Below the pieces are notes generated by a model. It saw only the letters and a program-made list of their open reading frames with translations. It was not told where the DNA came from and made no database searches. A stretch of 64,000 nt of DNA, from positions 1 to 64,000 of the forward strand of contig CARFUA010000003.1 in NCBI GenBank assembly GCA_948976265.1, given 5' to 3'. How positions within the stretch are numbered: the first letter of the stretch is position 1; each line of letters starts with the position of its first letter. Of this stretch, positions 17,443 through 25,653 are shown piece by piece. Made by a program: the position numbers and the translations under genes. The stretch is from an uncultured Clostridia bacterium (GTDB taxonomy: Bacteria; Bacillota; Clostridia; TANB77; CAG-508).

Positions 17443-18261
17443 ATGAAATGTAAAGTATGTAACAAAGAAATACAATATAATGAAAATGAAACTTGCGAAG
17501 AGTGTCATCAAGAGATTTTGAGAAGGCTTGAGCAAAAAGAAAGAATTTTTGAAGAGTTAAAATTTAATGTTAAGGGTGTAACCTTTGAAAATGAAGATGG
17601 CAAAGATATACAAAAAGAAATAAGAAAAATATTCTTAGAATATGAAAAAAATGGAGCGTTTGAAAAATATTCTGGATATACGAATACAGAAATAAAAGAG
17701 TTTGTGGGTGAAGTAGCAGAATTTGAAGATGCAATAGTGAAAATGCAACTCAAAGAGGATATATATGAGGGAAAGCCTTGCGTAAAAGTATATATTAAAA
17801 AGTATGACGGTAGTTATTGTCATATTGGATATATCCCAAAAGAAATGATTAAGCAATATTTAAGATTAAAGGAGCAGTTCAAAAAGACAAAAGAACATAT
17901 TGAATTAATTGGTGGCAAAATAAAACAACTAGAATATGATGACGAAACAGATAGAGAAAAGGTAGTAGTTGTAGAACTTACATACGGATTTGAAGTTAAT
18001 TTGATTTTTTATAATGATGAAGAGAAATATCAACAAATTGTAGAGAAGAAAAAACAGAAAGCAATAGAAGAATGGGAAACAATGAAAAGACAAGACAAAG
18101 AAAGAAGGGAACAAGAAGAGAAAGAAAGGCAGGAAGAAATCAAGAGAATTAATAGGAAAGTTAATATTCAAATAGGAATTGCTATAACTATTATGAGCAT
18201 ACCATTTATTTGGATATTATGGAAAATTATAAGTTTTGTTAAATGGTTTATTGAAATATAA
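17443..18261 (+). CDS. Zinc-ribbon / HIRAN-like membrane-anchored protein, 272 aa
   Basis: The N-terminus has two CxxC pairs (CKVCNKEIQY; CEECHQE). The middle (about 85-140) resembles a HIRAN fold: FVGEVAEFEDAIVKMQLKED then GSYCHIGYIPKEMI. A Lys/Glu coiled coil leads to one C-terminal membrane helix (IGIAITIMSIPFIWILWKII). HIRAN domains occur in DNA-damage and phage-related proteins. Co-oriented with the 17015 gene; a terminator follows. Role unknown; a membrane-linked exclusion or defence function is only a guess. Confidence 0.6.
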   Translation: MKCKVCNKEIQYNENETCEECHQEILRRLEQKERIFEELKFNVKGVTFENEDGKDIQKEIRKIFLEYEKNGAFEKYSGYTNTEIKEFVGEVAEFEDAIVKMQLKEDIYEGKPCVKVYIKKYDGSYCHIGYIPKEMIKQYLRLKEQFKKTKEHIELIGGKIKQLEYDDETDREKVVVVELTYGFEVNLIFYNDEEKYQQIVEKKKQKAIEEWETMKRQDKERREQEEKERQEEIKRINRKVNIQIGIAITIMSIPFIWILWKIISFVKWFIEI

Positions 18262-18289
18262 CACTTACTTAAGTAGGTGTTTTTATTTT
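18261..18289 (+). terminator. Terminator before hicAB
   Basis: ACACTTAC pairs with GTAGGTGT around TTAA, followed by TTTTATTTT. It ends the accessory pair 17015-18261. Confidence 0.7.
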
Positions 18290-18323
18290 GTATAAAAATA
18301 ATTAAAAAATTTCAAAAAACCTC

Positions 18324-18352
18324 TTGACATACGTAATAATACGTGTTAAAAT
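18324..18352 (+). promoter_or_regulatory. hicAB promoter
   Basis: Consensus TTGACA (18324-18329), a 17-base spacer and TAAAAT (18347-18352), just upstream of the hicA ribosome binding site AAAGGAGG. The spacer contains an inverted repeat. Confidence 0.8.
18331..18344. promoter_or_regulatory. Inverted-repeat operator inside the hicAB promoter
   Basis: ACGTA-ATAA-TACGT is a perfect inverted repeat between the -35 and -10 boxes. HicB-type antitoxins commonly repress their own operon, so this is the likely HicB site. Confidence 0.6.
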
Positions 18353-18375
18353 AAATACAGAAAGGAGGAAAATAA

Positions 18376-18553
18376 ATGCGTTCAAAAGAGTTAATCAGAT
18401 TGTTAAAGCAAGCTGGTTGGCAACAGGTTTCACAAAACGGGTCTCATGTAAAAATGAGAAAACGGAAACCAAACAGAAATCATTCCTGTACATAACAAGG
18501 ATATGAAAATCGGACTTGTGAATAAAATCTTGAAAAGGACAGGGCTTAAATAA
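18376..18553 (+). CDS. hicA: HicA mRNA-interferase toxin, interrupted by an in-frame CGG (+1 frameshift)
   Basis: Begins MRSKELIRLLKQAGWQQVSQ then NGSHVKMRK; the GSH catalytic His typical of HicA is present. At 18463 the zero frame reaches CGG and stops 10 codons later. Skipping the C gives GNQTEIIPVHNKDMKIGLVN and a normal C-terminus (KILKRTGLK), 58 aa in total, the usual HicA size. HicA cleaves mRNA and is neutralised by the downstream HicB. The order hicA-hicB under one promoter is standard. Either this is a disabled toxin, or the toxin is made only by +1 frameshifting; the match to four other CGG breaks here favours the latter. Confidence 0.8.
18463..18465 (+). other. CGG +1 frameshift site in hicA
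   Basis: In-frame codon 30 is CGG (context AAA CGG AAA). Reading resumes at GGA (18464), giving Gly. Confidence 0.7.
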
Positions 18554-18560
18554 AGCCCTT
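18541..18560 (+). terminator. Hairpin at the end of hicA
   Basis: AGGGCTT pairs with AAGCCCT around the hicA stop. No good T run follows, so it may be an RNA-processing or partial-termination element that sets the HicA to HicB ratio. Confidence 0.45.
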
Positions 18561-18620
18561 CCGATTAACTTATTTAAAACGTATATTTCTTCTTTTCAAC
18601 GATATATTTTGGAGGTTAAA

Positions 18621-19016
18621 ATGAAAAAAGAGTTGACTGTGTACCCTGCGATATTTACGAAATATGATGATGAATATTATGTGATTGAATTTATTGATTT
18701 AAAAGGATGTTTGACAGAAGCTGAGAATATACAAGAGGCTTTTTATATGGCACAGGATGCAATGGGATTGTATTTGGATGATTTGGTAGATTTTCCGGAA
18801 CCAACTTTAGATATTTCACAAATTGATTTGAAAGAAAATCAATTTGTTTCTTTTGTTAGTATTGATATGGATGAATACAGAAGAAAGTTTAACCATAAAG
18901 CGATTAAAAAGACGCTTAGTATTCCTATGTGGTTGAATACTTTGTCAGAAAAGAATCATATAAATTTTTCTCAAGTTTTACAAGAGGCTTTAAAATCAAA
19001 ATTGGGTATTGACTAA
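18621..19016 (+). CDS. hicB: HicB-type antitoxin
   Basis: 131 aa from ATG 18621 (TTTTGGAGGTTAAA upstream). The N-terminal HicB fold is seen: YPAIFTKYDDEYYVIEFIDL, DLKGCLTEAENIQEA, AQDAMGLYLDDL. The C-terminus (IPMWLNTLSEKNHINFSQVL) resembles a ribbon-helix-helix/HTH DNA-binding segment. It would bind HicA and repress the operon at the inverted repeat 18331-18344. Intact, with no CGG codon. Confidence 0.85.
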   Translation: MKKELTVYPAIFTKYDDEYYVIEFIDLKGCLTEAENIQEAFYMAQDAMGLYLDDLVDFPEPTLDISQIDLKENQFVSFVSIDMDEYRRKFNHKAIKKTLSIPMWLNTLSEKNHINFSQVLQEALKSKLGID

Positions 19017-19087
19017 TTTTGATTTTTGGAGTATAATATAAATAAGAAAAACGCATTTATTTTCCTTAAAAGAGGAGAGAAAGAAAG

Positions 19088-19118
19088 GAATACTTAAAAG
19101 GTATTCTTTTCTTTTTTT
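19088..19118 (+). terminator. Terminator after hicB region
   Basis: GAATAC pairs with GTATTC around TTAAAAGG-type loop bases, followed by TTTTCTTTTTTT. It separates the accessory cassette from the distal tail gene. Confidence 0.65.
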
Positions 19119-19150
19119 ATATAATAAAACACAAAAAAAGAGGTGAAAAT

Positions 19151-19822
19151 ATGTTTAAGTTCAAAGGAATATCAAGTAATGATATGAAAGTTATTATTGA
19201 GGAGGAAGAACATTTCTTAGCAAAGGCAGCACAAAGAACAGAAATGACAGAGATTGAAGGAAAAGATAGTGCGATCTATGATGAATTAGGATATTCAGAT
19301 ATAGAACGTCCCATTAAAGTTCAAATTCTAGATACTTCTAAATTAGATGATATTTTAGCATGGCTAAATGGAGAAGGCGAACTTGAGTATAAAGACAGAA
19401 AAACAATTGCTAGATTCTATAATGAGTTAGAGCCTGAAAGAAATGCTTGTATTAAAATAATTGATACAAGATTTATAAGAAGTCCGTTTTGGTATAAAAA
19501 AGTGGATAACTATATTGCTGTTTCGAATATGATTACAAACGAAGGAAATATAGCAAGTAGACCGATGATTCGACTGGAAAAAGGAACGTTGGATGATGTT
19601 GAATTGACGATTGGAGGAGTAAGATTTAAGTATCATTTTAATGGTGAAAGTTATGTGGAAATCGATTGTGAAGAAATGTCAGTGTTGTATAATGGATTAA
19701 GGAGAAATAGGCGAATTGAAATTGGATATAAGTTTCCAAGACTGGAAATCGGAAGTAACACGATTACAGTACATAGTGGAGATTGCGTTGTAAAGATAAA
19801 AAGAAAGGATAGATGGTTATGA
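19151..19822 (+). CDS. Distal tail protein (Dit-like)
   Basis: 223 aa with AAAAAAGAGGTGAAAAT upstream. Features of siphovirus Dit proteins are an N-terminal FKFKGISSNDMKVIIEE, IEGKDSAIYDELGYSDIERP-like ring strands, and a C-terminal galectin-like half. It forms the baseplate hub ring below the tail tube. Its stop overlaps the start of the tail endopeptidase (ATGA). Confidence 0.8.
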   Translation: MFKFKGISSNDMKVIIEEEEHFLAKAAQRTEMTEIEGKDSAIYDELGYSDIERPIKVQILDTSKLDDILAWLNGEGELEYKDRKTIARFYNELEPERNACIKIIDTRFIRSPFWYKKVDNYIAVSNMITNEGNIASRPMIRLEKGTLDDVELTIGGVRFKYHFNGESYVEIDCEEMSVLYNGLRRNRRIEIGYKFPRLEIGSNTITVHSGDCVVKIKRKDRWL

Positions 19823-22030
19823 TTAAAATATTTAATTCAAATGACAGAGATTTTAGTACAGCAGGAAATATAATCATCAATCCAATAAAATGTGTTGAGA
19901 CGAGAAAAAAATCTTTAAATGGATGGTATATTGATGTTGAAATTCCGATTAAGTATAAAGATTACATAGAGCAAGATATGCTTTGTGTTGTGAAAACAAA
20001 GTCGAAACTGAATCCGCAGGCATTTCGAATTAAAAATATTGAGAAGAGGCAAAGAAAAATAATCTTTCAAGCCAGACATGTTATGTTTGATGCGGAAGAT
20101 TATTTTTTATTAGATGTTAGACCGACGAATCAAAACGGACAAAATGCATTAAGTTATATCAATGAAAGAACGGATAAAACAAGTCCATTTACCATTTTTT
20201 CGAATGTTACAGTTCAAGATACGGCGTATTTTATAAGAAAAAATATGTTAGAAGCATGGGGTGTTATTGAAGGAAGATGGGGTGGAGTTTTTGATGCTGA
20301 TAATTGGAATATTAAATTTTTGACAAAACTTGGAAATGATAATGGCGAAACAATTATGTATGGCAAGAATTTAAAAGGTATCGAAGTGTATGAAGATTGG
20401 TCTAATGTTGTTACTAAGCTATATCCAGTTCGGATACAATGGATTGTTATTGCCCGAAACTTTTTTAGAGAGTGATGTTCAGTATGAGCATCCATACACG
20501 AGAACAATAGATTTTACAACAGACTTAGAGACAGATGAACAGACAACAGAAAATATGATTATTGAGCTTAGAGAAAAAGCTTTGAGTTATTTGGAAGAAA
20601 ACAAAGTTCCCCAAATTTCTTATACAGTATTTGTAAATGTTAATGAAAGTTTAGAAATGGGGGATACGGTACATATAAAGCATCCACTTTGTAGCATAGT
20701 AGCAGAGGTTTTAGAATATGAATACAATCTTATTTCTAAGAAAACGAAAACTATAACGGTTGGAAACTATTCAAGAGATGTGAAAACGAAGTTTAATGCT
20801 ATTAAAGAAAACATTAATAAAGTTGTTGAAAGAGTAACAACACAAGAAAAAGTAATAGAAGCTCAAACAACTCTAATTAATTCAATGAATAAAAATGGAT
20901 TGGTTTATATTGATGATAATGAAATTTTGATTTTGGATAAAATTCCACGTGAAGAGGCTAAAAATGTTTGGAGATTTGGACTTGGAGGATTAGGGTTTAG
21001 TTCAAATGGATATGAAGGACCGTTTGGAATTGCTATGACGATGGATGGACAGATTAATGCGGATTTTATTACAACAGGTCAAATGAATGTTGCTAGAATT
21101 AAAGGACTTACAGATAGTTTAAATAAAATTAATACGGCAATTGAACTTAATTCAGACAATATTCAGAGTGTTGTTGAAGAGGCAGGAAAAATGTCGTCAA
21201 GAATATCCCAAAATACGAGCAAGATTGAATTGAAGTTAGATAGTAGTAATTTTACAAGTGCAGCTGTGATAAATCTGATTAATAATCGAGATGGGACGAG
21301 TACAGCAAAGATTAATGCGACAAATATTAATTTGAATGGTGTTGTGACGGCGAATAACTATTTTAAGATTAATCTGGATGGTTCAGCACATAGTACAAAT
21401 ATGACGATTGAGGGTAATTTTGCAGAGGGGCATGGATTACGAATAAAGGGAAAACCAGCTTTTGTTGATTTTTATGCAAATTCGAGTGATATTACGACGA
21501 GGTTTATTGATTATGGGGAACAGTTTTTGTTTGCAGGGAATAAGAATTTTAGTTTTGTGAATGTTTCTAATTCGGGATATGTAGGGATTATGGCGGAGAG
21601 TTTGTATTTGAATGGAACGCAGTGCCGCGTTTGGACGGGTGGACATGAGTTGTTGCTTAGTTGTACGGCGAATGTGAGTGTTGTGAATCCGAATAATTCT
21701 GCATATATGCCGATGATTGCGAGTGATTTTGTGACTGGTTCGTCGAGGCGCTATAAAGAGAATATTGTAGATATGACAGAGGATGAGGCTTTGAAGATTT
21801 TGGATGTATTGGTTAAAGTTTTTGATTACAGAGCGGATAGTAAGATGCGAGGCAAGAAAGTGGCAGGTGTGATTGCGGAGGAGATTTTTGAGGTGATTCC
21901 GAATTGTGTGAGTATGAAGGAGATAGATGGTGCGATGGTGCCAGATGGCGTGGATTATTCGAAGTTGGTGCCGTATTTGATAAAGGGTTTACAGATGTTG
22001 TATGAGAAGATGAATAGGATAGGAGGATAA
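19819..22030 (+). CDS. Tail endopeptidase / S74 fibre protein, interrupted by an in-frame CGG (+1 frameshift)
   Basis: Start ATG 19819 overlaps the Dit stop. The N-terminal ~205 residues match prophage tail (Tal-like) endopeptidase proteins. At 20431 CGG stalls the frame, which would stop 15 codons later. Skipping the C gives YPVGYNGLLLPETFLESDVQ, matching the usual Y-P-x-G-x-x-G-L motif of this family. The full product is about 736 aa: hub domain, coiled/beta-helical middle, and a C-terminal peptidase S74 self-cleaving chaperone (SSRRYKENIVDMTEDEALKI; VAGVIAEEI; VDYSKLVPYLIKGLQMLYEK). A virion lacking most of this protein would be non-infective, so an intact prophage needs the frameshift. 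Confidence 0.8.
20431..20433 (+). other. CGG +1 frameshift site in tail endopeptidase gene
   Basis: Context GTT CGG ATA; resumption at GGA (20432) gives the Gly expected in the YP-x-G motif. Confidence 0.75.
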
Positions 22031-22033
22031 GGT

Positions 22034-22258
22034 ATGGCTGAAAAAGGGTTTAATTTGAAGGTTAGGGATTTTGAAAATGAGATTGTGAATCTGATAAATG
22101 ATTATAATTTGCCAGCGATGGTTGTGAAACAAGTGATTGGTGGATTGTATCATGAAGTTTGTGTGATTGCGAATGATACGATTGAAAAAGAATTGGAAGA
22201 GTATCAAAGAGGATTAGAGCAAGAAAATGAAAAGGAGCGAAAAAAGAATGGAAAATAG
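22034..22258 (+). CDS. Small phage protein, 74 aa
   Basis: GGAGGATAAGGT precedes the ATG, 3 bases after the fibre gene. Residues KVRDFENEIVNLINDYNLPA are typical of small tail-region proteins found beside fibre genes. The C-terminus is a charged helix. Function not known. Confidence 0.6.
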   Translation: MAEKGFNLKVRDFENEIVNLINDYNLPAMVVKQVIGGLYHEVCVIANDTIEKELEEYQRGLEQENEKERKKNGK

Positions 22259-22946
22259 GTTGGTTTTTGAGAAGAAAGAATTAAAAAAGTATGATAGCAA
22301 AGTTTTGGGTATCAGTGGAGAGAATGAGCAAGAAATGCTTATTTTTTTGTTTGAAGATGGATTTGTGGATGGCATATGTTATTTAGAGTTGGAGTTTCCG
22401 AGTGGAAGAAAGTATTCGATTGAAACAGAGAAAGATGAAAAAAATGAATGTTATAAGTTAGAAGTGAAAAATAGTTTGTTGAAAAAAGATGGATTGATAA
22501 GGATGCAGCTTAAGATTGTGAATGGAACGGCGGTGTGGAAGTCGATTGATTTTGAGATGCATGTTTTGGAGGCGATTAATGCGGTTGAGAGTATGGAAGA
22601 GGAGTATCCGAGTTTTGTGGAGCTTACGAAAATTCGAATGCAGGAGATAGAGACAGGGTTTAAGCAGTTGGATGAGAGGGTGAATAGTTTGAATGTTCCG
22701 AGTGAAGAAGAAAGAGAAGTTTGGAATAATAAGTCAGATTTTAGTGGAGATTATGAGGATTTAAAGAATAAGCCAGAAATGCCGTCAATAGAAGGATTGG
22801 CAAGTGAAAATTTTGTGAGAGAAAAAATAAATGAAATTGAGATTCCGAGTGTGGAAGGATTGGCAACTATAGAATATGTTGATAATGTGGTTGGAAATGT
22901 TGATAGTTTGTTGTTTAATATTGCTGAAGAAAGTGAGGTGATATAG
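22248..22946 (+). CDS. Baseplate/tail fibre protein (BppU-like)
   Basis: 232 aa from ATG 22248 (AAGGAG upstream), overlapping the previous gene; an in-frame ATG at 22227 is an alternative. The N-terminus resembles BppU-type beta-sandwich domains (YLELEFPSGRKYSIE; LIRMQLKIVNGTAVWKS). A coiled linker follows, then the common fibre motif SDFSGDYEDLKNKPEMPS and two similar short repeats (IEGLASENFVREKINEIE; VEGLATIEYVDNVVGNVD). Confidence 0.65.
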   Translation: MENRLVFEKKELKKYDSKVLGISGENEQEMLIFLFEDGFVDGICYLELEFPSGRKYSIETEKDEKNECYKLEVKNSLLKKDGLIRMQLKIVNGTAVWKSIDFEMHVLEAINAVESMEEEYPSFVELTKIRMQEIETGFKQLDERVNSLNVPSEEEREVWNNKSDFSGDYEDLKNKPEMPSIEGLASENFVREKINEIEIPSVEGLATIEYVDNVVGNVDSLLFNIAEESEVI

Positions 22947-24098
22947 ATGATAAGTACAAATTTAGAGAGGTTGCAAGCTAATAATGCAAGGATTAAGAGG
23001 AATATAGAGAATGCATATATAGAGGCGAAGGAAAAGGGTGCGAGTTTGCCGAGTGTGCAGAATAGTGCGAATTTGGCGGAGATGATAAGGAGTATTCCGC
23101 AGGGTTCGAGTGAGTGGAAGCCGGAGAAGGATTGGTTTGATGTTGATAGGATTCTGGCGGAGGATACGGAGGAGTATGAACAAAAGGCGATTTGGTTGAT
23201 GAATGATTTGGCGGATGTGTTTACGATGGAGAAGGGTTTTCAGAATGTGGATAAGGTTAGGATGAGTGATGGAGGAGAGTATACGGATTTTACGCAGGTG
23301 CAAAGGCATGTTTGGGATAGGAGTAAGGATAAGGAATGTGGTTTGGGATATAAGACGAGGTATGTGATTTTTTATTGGAGTGGTCCGAAGTTTAGGAGTA
23401 CGAATTTGGGTGATTTTAGGCATGAGATATTGTATTTGATTTATAGGAATGTGGATTTTGTGACGGTGAATCAGAATTATTGGTTTGGTCAATTATTGTA
23501 TAGTACGGTTGCGTTGAGGTTGATTGATTGTAAGTGGAGTGCGAGTTGTAATTTGATGTTGGCGCTTGGTAGGTTGAAGTGTGTTGAGTTGGGAATAAGT
23601 GGAGTGAGAAATAGTGCGATGTTGTCTATGTCAAATCCGTATTGGAGTAATTTGAAGGTTCAGGAGGTTTATGATTTTTTTCATAATGAAGGGCTTGAGT
23701 CGATGGGGTATTGTTTTAGTAGTGGAGGTGATTTGATTGAGATAGATTTGAGGAGTACGGATGGTGTTAAGAATTTTAAGCATTGTTTTGCGACGGCGGA
23801 TGGTTTGCAGGTGATTAGGAATTTGAGCTTGAGGAGTGCGAGTGATGTGACGAATATGTTTATGGGTTGTTATGGTTTGCGAGAGTTGTATGTTTCGGAT
23901 ATAGGAATGAGTGGATTGAGTGTGGATGGATGTAATTTTTTGAGTCGTGAGTCGTTGTTGAGGCTGAAGGATGCTTGTTATGATTATTCGAGTGATATGG
24001 AGAGTACGCATAATATTAAAATTGGAGCAATGAATATTGCGAAATTGAGGGAGGAAGAATTGGCAGAGTGGCAAAATAAGGGCTGGACTGTGAGTTAG
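22947..24098 (+). CDS. Putative receptor-binding / tail tip protein with LRR-like region
   Basis: 383 aa, starting one base after the previous stop. N-terminal LERLQANNARIKRNIENAYI plus SLPSVQNSANLAEMIRSIPQ is a common trimeric tail-fibre adaptor segment. The second half has BspA/DUF285-like leucine-rich patterns (MLALGRLKCVELGISG; NLSLRSASDVTNMFMGCYGL) and ends MNIAKLREEELAEWQNKGWT. Such LRR-like tips bind host surfaces. Codon use is strikingly G-ending (TTG, AGG, GAG). Confidence 0.6.
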   Translation: MISTNLERLQANNARIKRNIENAYIEAKEKGASLPSVQNSANLAEMIRSIPQGSSEWKPEKDWFDVDRILAEDTEEYEQKAIWLMNDLADVFTMEKGFQNVDKVRMSDGGEYTDFTQVQRHVWDRSKDKECGLGYKTRYVIFYWSGPKFRSTNLGDFRHEILYLIYRNVDFVTVNQNYWFGQLLYSTVALRLIDCKWSASCNLMLALGRLKCVELGISGVRNSAMLSMSNPYWSNLKVQEVYDFFHNEGLESMGYCFSSGGDLIEIDLRSTDGVKNFKHCFATADGLQVIRNLSLRSASDVTNMFMGCYGLRELYVSDIGMSGLSVDGCNFLSRESLLRLKDACYDYSSDMESTHNIKIGAMNIAKLREEELAEWQNKGWTVS

Positions 24099-24111
24099 AG
24101 AGGAGAGTAGT

Positions 24112-24318
24112 ATGAGGAAGGAAGAGTTTATAGAGGGATGTTTTCGAATTGTTGCGGAGGAAGGAAAGATTATTGAATCGAAGGCGAGACATTATGATGA
24201 GGAGTTGGGAGAAGAGGTTGCAGATATAGTGAGTGAAGTGATTTATTTGGGAAAGAATGATGGTGCTGATAATTATGAGGAAATTGAGAAAGAGGAGGAA
24301 AAAGGATGGAAGAGTTGA
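24112..24318 (+). CDS. Small acidic phage protein, 68 aa
   Basis: GAGAGGAGAGTAGT precedes the ATG. The product is acidic, helical, with no motif. It overlaps the holin start by 13 bases. Probably a lysis-module companion, unproven. Confidence 0.55.
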   Translation: MRKEEFIEGCFRIVAEEGKIIESKARHYDEELGEEVADIVSEVIYLGKNDGADNYEEIEKEEEKGWKS

Positions 24319-24659
24319 TGAATTTGAAGTTTACGAGTGAGTGGTGGGCGTTGATGGCACCGCTTTTTTTGTGTGTTTTGGATGTGTTGACGGGATATAT
24401 ACATGCTTGGATTGAGAATGAGGTGAAGAGTTATAAGATGAGAGAGGGGCTTGGGAAGAAGTTTGGTGAAATTGTTTATGTGATATTGGGGATTGTGGCG
24501 AAGTATGCGATTGGGACGAGTTCGATTATGTTGTTTATGAGTGCATATATTTGTTTTATGGAGATTGTTTCGTTGTTTGAGAATTGTGCGAAGTTGGGTG
24601 TTCCGATGCCTGAGAAGATAAGGGAGAAGATTAATAATGAAAGGGAGGAGAATGAATGA
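24306..24659 (+). CDS. Holin (phage holin family 4 / TcdE-like)
   Basis: 117 aa. It has the family pattern WWALMAPLFLCVLDVLTGYI, then a GLGKKFGEIVYVILGIVAKY helix and IMLFMSAYICFMEIVSLFEN with the C-terminal E-N-x-x-x-x-G-x-P (ENCAKLGVPMP). It permeabilises the membrane for the amidase encoded next, whose ATG overlaps its stop. Confidence 0.88.
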   Translation: MEELMNLKFTSEWWALMAPLFLCVLDVLTGYIHAWIENEVKSYKMREGLGKKFGEIVYVILGIVAKYAIGTSSIMLFMSAYICFMEIVSLFENCAKLGVPMPEKIREKINNEREENE

Positions 24660-25399
24660 TGAATGTTGAGGAGAGGTTGTTGAGTGTGAATCCGTATAGT
24701 CGACCTGGTACGAAGCTTCAGAGTGTGAAGCAGATTGTGGTGCATTGGGTTGGGAATAGTGGTTCGAGTGCGATTGCGAATCGAAATTATTTTGAGAGTT
24801 TGAAGGATAAGCATGTTTATGCGAGTTCTCAATATATAGTTGGATTGAATGGTGAGATTATAAGATGTATTCCTGAAAATGAAGTAGCTTACCATGCAGG
24901 AAATGGCACGGTGAATCGAAATTCGATTGGGATTGAGAATTGTCATCCTGGTTGGGATGGAAAGTTTAGTGATGCTACTTATAATAGTTTGGTGGAGTTG
25001 TGTGCTGATATTTGTGGGAGATATGATTTGAGGGTTGATGATATTGTTAGGCATTATGATGTGACTGGGAAGGATTGTCCGCGTTATTATGTACAAAATA
25101 CAAGTGCTTGGCTACAGTTTAAAAATGATGTGGCTAGTAGATTAGGACAGGCAACTGTGAATGTTGTTGCCCAAGAGGTGAAAGGAAGTGATGAGGTAGT
25201 GAGAAGATATGAGAATGGAAGTACGAGGGAGATTGTGTATTCGGATACGAATTGTTCGATAAAGTTGGGGAGTTTGTCTCCTTATGAGAAGTGTGATTGT
25301 TTTGGGGTTTTTAATGGTAAGGCGATGGTGAGATATGAGGTAGGTTCTACTGGGAATTATAAGATTGGTTTTTGTAAGTGGATTGGTGGAGTGAAGTAG
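24656..25399 (+). CDS. N-acetylmuramoyl-L-alanine amidase endolysin
   Basis: 247 aa with GGGAGGAGAATGA upstream. Amidase_2 (type 2, zinc) domain in residues ~15-160: first His in IVVHWVGNSG, SIGIENCHPG, and the second His and later ligand in IVRHYDVTGKDCPRYY. A linker and a C-terminal ~65-residue beta-rich domain (SH3-like cell-wall binding by pattern) follow. It lyses the host at the end of infection. No signal peptide, so it depends on the holin. Confidence 0.92.
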   Translation: MMNVEERLLSVNPYSRPGTKLQSVKQIVVHWVGNSGSSAIANRNYFESLKDKHVYASSQYIVGLNGEIIRCIPENEVAYHAGNGTVNRNSIGIENCHPGWDGKFSDATYNSLVELCADICGRYDLRVDDIVRHYDVTGKDCPRYYVQNTSAWLQFKNDVASRLGQATVNVVAQEVKGSDEVVRRYENGSTREIVYSDTNCSIKLGSLSPYEKCDCFGVFNGKAMVRYEVGSTGNYKIGFCKWIGGVK

Positions 25400-25435
25400 G
25401 ATGATGTTGGAGTGAGATTTGCGAACATAGTTTTG

Positions 25436-25492
25436 GAAAATTTCCCGACTTTTTCCCGACTTGGTTTGAAATAAGTTGAAATAACTTGAAAT
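25436..25492. repeat. Short direct repeats near the prophage end
   Basis: TTTCCCGACT occurs twice back to back (about 25441-25462), followed by three copies of a TGAAAT-containing unit (25467-25492). Located 70-120 bases inside the att core, they may be arm-type integrase or excisionase sites. Inference from position. Confidence 0.4.
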
Positions 25493-25562
25493 GGTTTTTT
25501 TGAAAAAGTGAGTTTTATGAAGGGTTTTGGGGAATGATGAAAGGGGCTGTTTGGGGTAAAAA

Positions 25563-25604
25563 TTAATCAGTAGGTCGTCCGTTCAAGTCGGACAAGTGGC
25601 TCCA
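25563..25604 (+). other. Prophage attachment site: 3' fragment of a tRNA gene (tRNA-Lys-like)
   Basis: The 42 bases from TTAATCAG to GTGGCTCCA are the 3' part of a tRNA: last anticodon bases plus AA, anticodon-stem 3' strand, variable loop, T arm (GTCCG TTCAAGT CGGAC), acceptor strand AAGTGGC and encoded CCA. The matching 5' acceptor GCCACTT and the D arm are missing upstream, so this is a duplicated core, not a gene. Anticodon N-T-T with TAA context suggests tRNA-Lys (Asn possible). It marks the right end of the prophage. Confidence 0.85.
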
Positions 25605-25627
25605 AAAGTTATCTTATTGTATAAAAA

Positions 25628-25653
25628 AATACTAAGCATTGCTTAGTATTTTT
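25628..25653. terminator. Bidirectional terminator
   Basis: AATACTAAGC and GCTTAGTATT form a 10-bp perfect stem with T runs on both strands. It can serve the original tRNA transcript (+) and the gene at 25652 (-). Confidence 0.8.

Noticed and set aside
22962..24074. Long minus-strand frames antisense to the tail tip gene
   Set aside because: They mirror the G-rich + strand coding pattern, give Ile/Thr/His-rich nonsense proteins, and lack ribosome binding sites.
25520..25604. A complete tRNA gene
   Set aside because: The 5' acceptor strand, D arm and anticodon 5' strand are missing; only the 3' part is present.
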